From Nocardioides sp. Root1257 (lineage in GTDB: Bacteria > Actinomycetota > Actinomycetes > Propionibacteriales > Nocardioidaceae), in contig NZ_LMDV01000012.1 in the NCBI RefSeq assembly GCF_001425175.1, positions 124,001 through 188,000 on the forward strand: 64,000 bases of DNA, given 5' to 3'. Both the position numbers and the translations under genes were made by a program. The notes under the pieces were generated by a model. It searched no databases and was not told where the DNA came from. It was given only the letters and a program-made list of their open reading frames with translations. This document shows positions 59,810 to 64,000 of the stretch, in pieces; within the stretch, counting starts at the first letter, position 1; every line of letters begins with the position of its first letter.

Positions 59810-61059
59810 GCGTTCTCCTCCTGGAGGTGGAAGGTCGTGGCGGTGGTCGAGCTCGCCACCAGCCTGCCCGACGCGACGACGTACGCCGGCGCATCGTGGT
59901 GGGTGAGCACGGAGCGCAGCGTCGGGTGGTGGTGCACGACGAGGTCGGCGTTGCCGCCCTCCTCGAGCCGGTGCCCGTCGACGCCGAGGACGCGGGCCGC
60001 GGTGGTCGTGACCGCGTCGTACACGAGGTCGATGCCGGGGGCGTCCACGGCCTCGAGCGCGTGGGCGGCGAGGAACGCGACCTCGACCATGTTGTGCCGG
60101 CCGAACGGGTAGTAGGCGTCCTCGATGTCGTCCTGGCCGAGGGCGACGGGCAGCCCCATCGCGGTCAGCTCGCGCACCGGCAGGTGCAGCGGGCCGGTGT
60201 GCGGGTCGCTCACGAAGCCGAGCCCGGCGCGACGGGCGATGCCCGCGAGCCGCTCGAGGCTGGGACGCGGGTAGAGCCCGACCGCACGGGCGTGGTTGGC
60301 GACGCCGCGGCCGACGAGGCCGTGCTCGATCATCGCGGCGGCGAGCATCTCGGTGGTGCGCAGGCTCGGGTCGCCCGCGTCGTCGACGAGCATCGCCACC
60401 CGGCGGCCGTGGGCCGCGGCGAGGGCGCACATCCGGCGTACGTGCTCGTGGGCCTCGGCGTCGGTGTGCTCGATCCACGGGATGCCGCCGACGACGTCGG
60501 CGCCGAGGTCGACAGCCTCGCGGACCAGCTCCTCGGCGCCCGGGTCGCAGAGCAGGCCGTCCTGCGGGAACGCCACGACCTGCAGGTCGACCACGCCGCG
60601 GAACTCCTCGCGCAGCGCCAGCAGCGGGATCACGCCCTCGAGCCGCGCCTTCGTGTCGACGTCGGCGAAGGCCAGCACGTGGCGCACGCCGTACCGGACC
60701 GCCTCCATGACCGCGCGCCGCGCGTTCACCTCGATCCAGCTCCGGTCGTAGCCGGCCTTGACCGCCGAGGCGAGCTCGATGGAGGTGAGCGCGGAGCCCA
60801 TGTCGCCGGAGGTGTACGCCGTCAGGGCGGCGTCGCCGATGCGGTCGAGGGTGTGCACCTTGTCGAGGTGCATGTGGCCGTTCGCGAAGCTCTCGGTGAC
60901 CAGGCCGCCGGCGGCGTCGATCTCTCGGGTCGCGCTCGGCCGGTCCTGGGTGATGCTCGTGATGCGACCGTCGTCGACCGCGACGTGCCAGCGTCCCTCA
61001 CGTCCGCGGAGGGTGGCGTCGGCGACGACGAGCTGGTGGGAGGGCACGGGTCGATTCAA
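59806..61059 (-). CDS. CodA-like (cytosine/creatinine deaminase type) amidohydrolase
   Basis: 417 residues counted from TTG 61059; a GTG at 61047 is an alternative start. Metal-binding HMHLDK (H62, H64), the conserved Q166 (VVAFPQDG), H256 (VANHARA) and D310 (GQDDIEDAYYPFG) follow the cytosine deaminase plan closely. However, the segment equivalent to the HCDE of E. coli CodA reads AMLVDDAGD, so the metal-ligand His is Leu224 and the catalytic Glu is Asp227. It leads the operon with HyuA/HyuB. A creatinine/N-methylhydantoin-type substrate is a reasonable guess; cytosine is less likely. Confidence 0.88.
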   Translation of the reverse strand: MNRPVPSHQLVVADATLRGREGRWHVAVDDGRITSITQDRPSATREIDAAGGLVTESFANGHMHLDKVHTLDRIGDAALTAYTSGDMGSALTSIELASAVKAGYDRSWIEVNARRAVMEAVRYGVRHVLAFADVDTKARLEGVIPLLALREEFRGVVDLQVVAFPQDGLLCDPGAEELVREAVDLGADVVGGIPWIEHTDAEAHEHVRRMCALAAAHGRRVAMLVDDAGDPSLRTTEMLAAAMIEHGLVGRGVANHARAVGLYPRPSLERLAGIARRAGLGFVSDPHTGPLHLPVRELTAMGLPVALGQDDIEDAYYPFGRHNMVEVAFLAAHALEAVDAPGIDLVYDAVTTTAARVLGVDGHRLEEGGNADLVVHHHPTLRSVLTHHDAPAYVVASGRLVASSTTATTFHLQEENA

Positions 61060-61140
61060 CCGGCCCCACAGCCGCGGGGACCACGGCAGAGGTTGCCGAC
61101 GGCCCTCCCGTTCTCCGGCAACCTCTGCCAGCGGACGGCT

Positions 61141-62280
61141 TCACTGCAGCAGGCCCGACTCGCCCAGCTCGTGGCGCCCGGTCGCGACCTGCGTCGCCTC
61201 CGGCGTCAGCGGGTGGAACTTCGCGGCCCGGATGTCGCGGTAGGCCCGCTCCACGACGGAACCGCGGAAGTAGCCCGGGCCGCCGACGACGTCCATCGCG
61301 AGGTCGCACACCTCGATGCCGGCGCGGGCGACCTCCGCCTTGGCGATCATCACCGCCAGGTAGGTGTCGTGGGACGGCTCGGGGTCGTCGCCGACCGCGC
61401 CGAGGGCGCCGTCCAGCGCCCACGACGCCACCTGCAGGGCGTGCTTCATCCTGCCGACCTGGCGCTGCACCAGCACGTTGCCGGACTTGAGGCCGGCGGC
61501 CGCGCGGGCCTCGGCGTACGCCGCCTCCGCGACGCCGAGGTAGACGCCGCTGATGATCGGGAAGGCGATGCTCGAGATCACCTGCAGGGGGCCGTCGACC
61601 ACCCCGTAGGGCCGGTTCGCCAGGACGCGCTCGTCGGGCACGAAGACGTCCTCGAGCTCGATGTCGTTGCTGGCGGTGCCGCGCATGCCGAGCGTGTCCC
61701 AGTTGTCGGCGACCGTCACCCCTGCCGAGGCGACCGGCACGGCCACGTTGAGCACGCGACGGCCCTGCTCCGGGTCGTCGTACGTGAACATCGTCGAGAG
61801 GACGGTGCCGTGGCGCGACTGGCTCGCGAACCGCTTGGTGCCGCTCACGCGGTAGCCGCCGTCGACCTTGACGGCGTCGCCGCGCGGGTGGGTGTAGTCG
61901 CCGCCACCGGTGGAGACGAGCACGATCCCCTCCTCCGCGACCCGGCGCAGGGTCGCCTCCGCCCCGGGCAGCCCGCGGCGGTAGCGCCAGGCGGTGAACG
62001 CGACGACGTGCTGGTGCATCGCGCTGGCGAGCGCCGTGGAGCCGCAGTGGTGCGCCAGCTCGCGCTGCAGCGCGGTCAGCTCGGCGATCGTCGCGCCGTC
62101 GCCGCCCAGCTCGACCGGCACGGCGGCGGCGAGGAGGCCCGAGTCGCGGAGGGCGTCGTAGGACTCGGAGACGAAGGTGCCGTCGGCGTCGTGCCGGGCG
62201 GCGTGGGAGGCGAGCTCGGGCCCGAGGGCGGCGGCTCGCGTGGTCAGGGTCTGGCTGGAGATCGGTGCAGTGATGGTCAT
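61141..62280 (-). CDS. Acyl-CoA dehydrogenase family flavoprotein
   Basis: 379 residues from ATG 62280. Middle and C-terminal domains fit the acyl-CoA dehydrogenase fold: VSGTKRFASQSRHGTVLSTM, NWDTLGMRGTASNDIELEDV and AMDVVGGPGYFRGSVVERAY. Its sequence is closer to oxygen-using or unusual dehydrogenases of this fold (DszC-like, nitroalkane oxidase-like) than could be settled here. It is 81 bp upstream of the amidohydrolase on the same strand and may share its transcript. Confidence 0.88.
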   Translation of the reverse strand: MTITAPISSQTLTTRAAALGPELASHAARHDADGTFVSESYDALRDSGLLAAAVPVELGGDGATIAELTALQRELAHHCGSTALASAMHQHVVAFTAWRYRRGLPGAEATLRRVAEEGIVLVSTGGGDYTHPRGDAVKVDGGYRVSGTKRFASQSRHGTVLSTMFTYDDPEQGRRVLNVAVPVASAGVTVADNWDTLGMRGTASNDIELEDVFVPDERVLANRPYGVVDGPLQVISSIAFPIISGVYLGVAEAAYAEARAAAGLKSGNVLVQRQVGRMKHALQVASWALDGALGAVGDDPEPSHDTYLAVMIAKAEVARAGIEVCDLAMDVVGGPGYFRGSVVERAYRDIRAAKFHPLTPEATQVATGRHELGESGLLQ

Positions 62281-62388
62281 GTCTCCACGGTCCGACGGGT
62301 GAACCGACCGCAACTAGTGCAGGTTCGCGACCCTGCTGGTCCAGATTCGCTACTTCCGCAACGGCGCCCGGCCGCGCGATCATGGACC

Positions 62389-63117
62389 ATGCCCGACTAC
62401 GGGGACTTCTGCCCGGTGCAGATGGCCGCGGAGGTCGTCGCCGACCGCTGGACGCCGATGATCATCCGGGAGCTGGTGCTCGGCAACACCCGCTTCAACG
62501 ACATCGCCCGGGGGCTGCCCGGGATCTCGCGGTCGTTGCTGGTGCAGCGGCTGCGCCACCTGGAGAAGAACGGCGTGCTCGAGACCTGGCCCTCGCCGAC
62601 CGGGCGGGGCAACGAGTACCACCTCACTCCCGCGGGCCGGGACCTCGAGCGGGTCATCGACAGCTTCGGCCGGTGGGCGATCGAGTGGCTCTTCGACGAC
62701 ATGCGACCCCAGGACGTGCCGCCGACGACCCTGATGTGGTGGATGCACCGGCGCGTGGACCCGGCCCGCTTCCCGCCGCACCGCACGGTCATCGAGTGGC
62801 GGCACACCGGACCCGCCGTCCAGGTCATCTGGCTGGTCCTCGACCGGCAGGAGGTGTCGGTGTGCATGGTGCACCCGGGCTTCGACGTCGACGTCGTCGT
62901 CTCCGCGACCACCGACACCTTCGCCGACGTCTTCCAGGGCTACTGCACGTGGCAGGAGGCGGTCGCCGACGGTCGGATCGAGGCCGCCGGTCCGCCCCGC
63001 CTGCTGTCCGCGCTGCCGCGCTGGTTCCTGTGGAGTCCGTGGTCCCAGGTGACCCGGGAGCGGGCCGACCGGGCCCGCGCCGAGGAACTCGCGAGCCCGC
63101 ACGAGACGAGTCGCTGA
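62389..63117 (+). CDS. HxlR/MarR-type winged-helix regulator
   Basis: 242 residues from ATG 62389. The HxlR-type domain spans ~1-105: CPVQMAAEVVADRWTPMIIR, TRFNDIARGLPGISRSLLVQ, EYHLTPAGRDLERVI. A further ~135-residue C-terminal domain follows, perhaps for ligand binding. Divergent from the flavoprotein with a 108-bp gap, so it is the likely regulator of the hydantoinase operon. Confidence 0.92.
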   Translation: MPDYGDFCPVQMAAEVVADRWTPMIIRELVLGNTRFNDIARGLPGISRSLLVQRLRHLEKNGVLETWPSPTGRGNEYHLTPAGRDLERVIDSFGRWAIEWLFDDMRPQDVPPTTLMWWMHRRVDPARFPPHRTVIEWRHTGPAVQVIWLVLDRQEVSVCMVHPGFDVDVVVSATTDTFADVFQGYCTWQEAVADGRIEAAGPPRLLSALPRWFLWSPWSQVTRERADRARAEELASPHETSR

Positions 63118-63121
63118 GCGG

Positions 63122-63538
63122 ATGCGGATCGTCATCGAGGGCCGGGACCTGCCCGGCCGCACGTTCGCGTCGTACGCCGACGTGCACGTCGCGCTGCAGG
63201 TCCGGACCGACCCGGCCGACCCGGTGCCGGGCGACGCGGCGTCGGCGCGGTGGGAGACCGAGGTCCGCGTCGTCGACGGGGACTTCCGGGGCCCGGCCGT
63301 CCACGGGAAGCGCGGCGAGCGGTTCCTCTACCTGACCTGGGGCAGCCCGGTGGGCGACGACTGGGGCATGTTCCGGCGGGCGAAGCTGATGCTCGCCGAC
63401 GCGCCACCCGCGAGCGACGACGGCACCCTGGTGGCGACCGTGTCGCTCACCGACGAGAAGGGCGGTCCGCGCTGCGCCCGGGTGCACCCGCCCGCGATCT
63501 CCTGGGCGGCTCAGGCGTCGGGCGCCCGCTCGTTGTAG
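63122..63538 (+). CDS. DUF5990-like protein
   Basis: 138 residues starting 4 bp after the HxlR stop, so likely cotranscribed. MRIVIEGRDLPGRTF at the start, a VHGKRGERFLYLTWG stretch and FRRAKLML match the actinobacterial DUF5990 family of unknown function. The last 28 bp overlap the convergent acyltransferase. Confidence 0.8.
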   Translation: MRIVIEGRDLPGRTFASYADVHVALQVRTDPADPVPGDAASARWETEVRVVDGDFRGPAVHGKRGERFLYLTWGSPVGDDWGMFRRAKLMLADAPPASDDGTLVATVSLTDEKGGPRCARVHPPAISWAAQASGARSL

Positions 63539-64000
63539 ATCCCGGCCTCCTCCTGGCCGGTGAGGGCCTGGATCGCGGTCATGATCTCGTCGGTGATCTG
63601 CCGCCGGGCCCTGCCGAGCGGCACCCCGTCGTACCGGCCCACGACCTGGATGGGCTCGCCGAAGCTGATCGACACCGGGACGACGCGCGGGAAGCGGGCG
63701 TCGACGGGTTGCAGCCGCTCGGTCCCGGTGATGCCGACCGGGACCACCGGGACGCCGGCGGTCAGGGCGAGGTGCGCGACACCCGTGCGGCCGCGGTAGA
63801 GCCGGCCGTCGCGGGAGCGGGTGCCCTCGGGGTAGAGGCCGAACGCATCGCCGCGGCCGAGCACCTCGAGCGCGGTGTCGAGGCTGGCGATCGCGGCCCG
63901 GGGGTCGTCGCGGTCGACGGGCAGCATCCCCATGCCCTCGAACCACGCCTTCTGGAGCGTCCCCTTGATCCCGCCGCCGCGGAAGTAGTCGGACTTGGCC
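63511..64000 (-). CDS. 1-acyl-glycerol-3-phosphate (PlsC-type) acyltransferase, 3' part
   Basis: The reading frame continues to the right edge, so the N-terminus with the HxxxxD motif is missing. Visible are GLYPEGTRSRDGRLYRGRTG (PlsC motif III EGTR) and VPVVPVGITG (motif IV). The ~163 C-terminal residues present end in a short tail. PlsC-family enzymes acylate lysophosphatidic acid to form phosphatidic acid. Substrate type cannot be fixed from this part. Confidence 0.9.
   Translation of the reverse strand, partial: AKSDYFRGGGIKGTLQKAWFEGMGMLPVDRDDPRAAIASLDTALEVLGRGDAFGLYPEGTRSRDGRLYRGRTGVAHLALTAGVPVVPVGITGTERLQPVDARFPRVVPVSISFGEPIQVVGRYDGVPLGRARRQITDEIMTAIQALTGQEEAGIYNERAPDA

Noticed and set aside
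59827..62388. Plus-strand frame upstream of the HxlR gene, making a 1096-residue fusion
   Set aside because: Only the part after 62389 has conserved protein features; the upstream portion is antisense to the amidohydrolase and flavoprotein genes.
1..64000. CRISPR array or cas genes
   Set aside because: No regularly spaced repeats and no Cas-type proteins were seen.

Overview
The window is very GC-rich, dense actinobacterial chromosome. Its gene blocks (ylbL / PPA1309-type / UPF0182; adnA-adnB, uvrD2, mycoredoxin, nudC; a WhiB7 with AT-hook) and codon use fit the Propionibacteriales, most likely Nocardioides or a close relative. That assignment is inferred from gene content; no rRNA gene is present to confirm it.

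Layout. (1) 1-2424: right-hand end of an integrated mobile element: C-terminus of a MobF/TraA relaxase-helicase, a 338-bp palindrome-rich gap, a tyrosine integrase, a small excisionase-like HTH protein and phased direct repeats, abutting the 3' end of an initiator tRNA-Met. (2) 2.5-13 kb: core genes (UPF0182 membrane protein, PPA1309-type protein, PDZ-Lon protease, MoaE, zincin-type protein, NUDIX, M48-like peptidase, PHP protein, enoyl-CoA hydratase), with a small DnaA-box-like cluster at about 11.6 kb. (3) 13-20.4 kb: a ThiF/cyclodehydratase-like orphan, then a sugar uptake and hydrolysis cluster (TetR, solute-binding lipoprotein, two permeases, GH3 beta-glucosidase) with no ATPase of its own. 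(4) 20.4-22 kb: whiB7 with a long leader (72-codon upstream ORF and a strong attenuator hairpin), followed by two tandem paralogous 54-aa proteins and a separate 53-aa zinc-finger-like gene. (5) 22-36 kb: DNA repair and redox block: UvrD2, mycoredoxin, NudC, purine nucleoside phosphorylase, a flavoprotein, a patatin with membrane segments, and AdnB-AdnA. (6) 36-47 kb: CoA-transferase, methyltransferase, aldehyde dehydrogenase, a cyanuric acid amidohydrolase/barbiturase-family enzyme translationally close to carbamate kinase and an ArsB/NhaD-like transporter, then a SPFH protein and a two-component system. (7) 47-55.8 kb: small metabolic and regulatory units (deaminase, sulfatase, two TetR regulators with visible palindromic operators, SDRs, cupins, AIM24, methyltransferase, hemerythrin-like protein). 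(8) 55.8-62.3 kb: a tightly overlapping amidohydrolase / hydantoinase A / hydantoinase B operon with an acyl-CoA dehydrogenase-like gene and a divergent HxlR regulator, then a DUF5990-like gene and a partial acyltransferase.

How it fits together. Two separate operons point to catabolism of cyclic ureides or related N-heterocycles. One has a ring-opening amidohydrolase plus carbamate kinase. The other has a CodA-like amidohydrolase plus ATP-dependent hydantoinase subunits, the gene set of the deaminase/N-methylhydantoinase route for creatinine-like substrates; however, this CodA-like protein lacks one expected metal-binding histidine, so its reaction is open. The most instructive regulatory element is the whiB7 leader, which appears to be a ribosome-controlled attenuator with an unusually long leader peptide.
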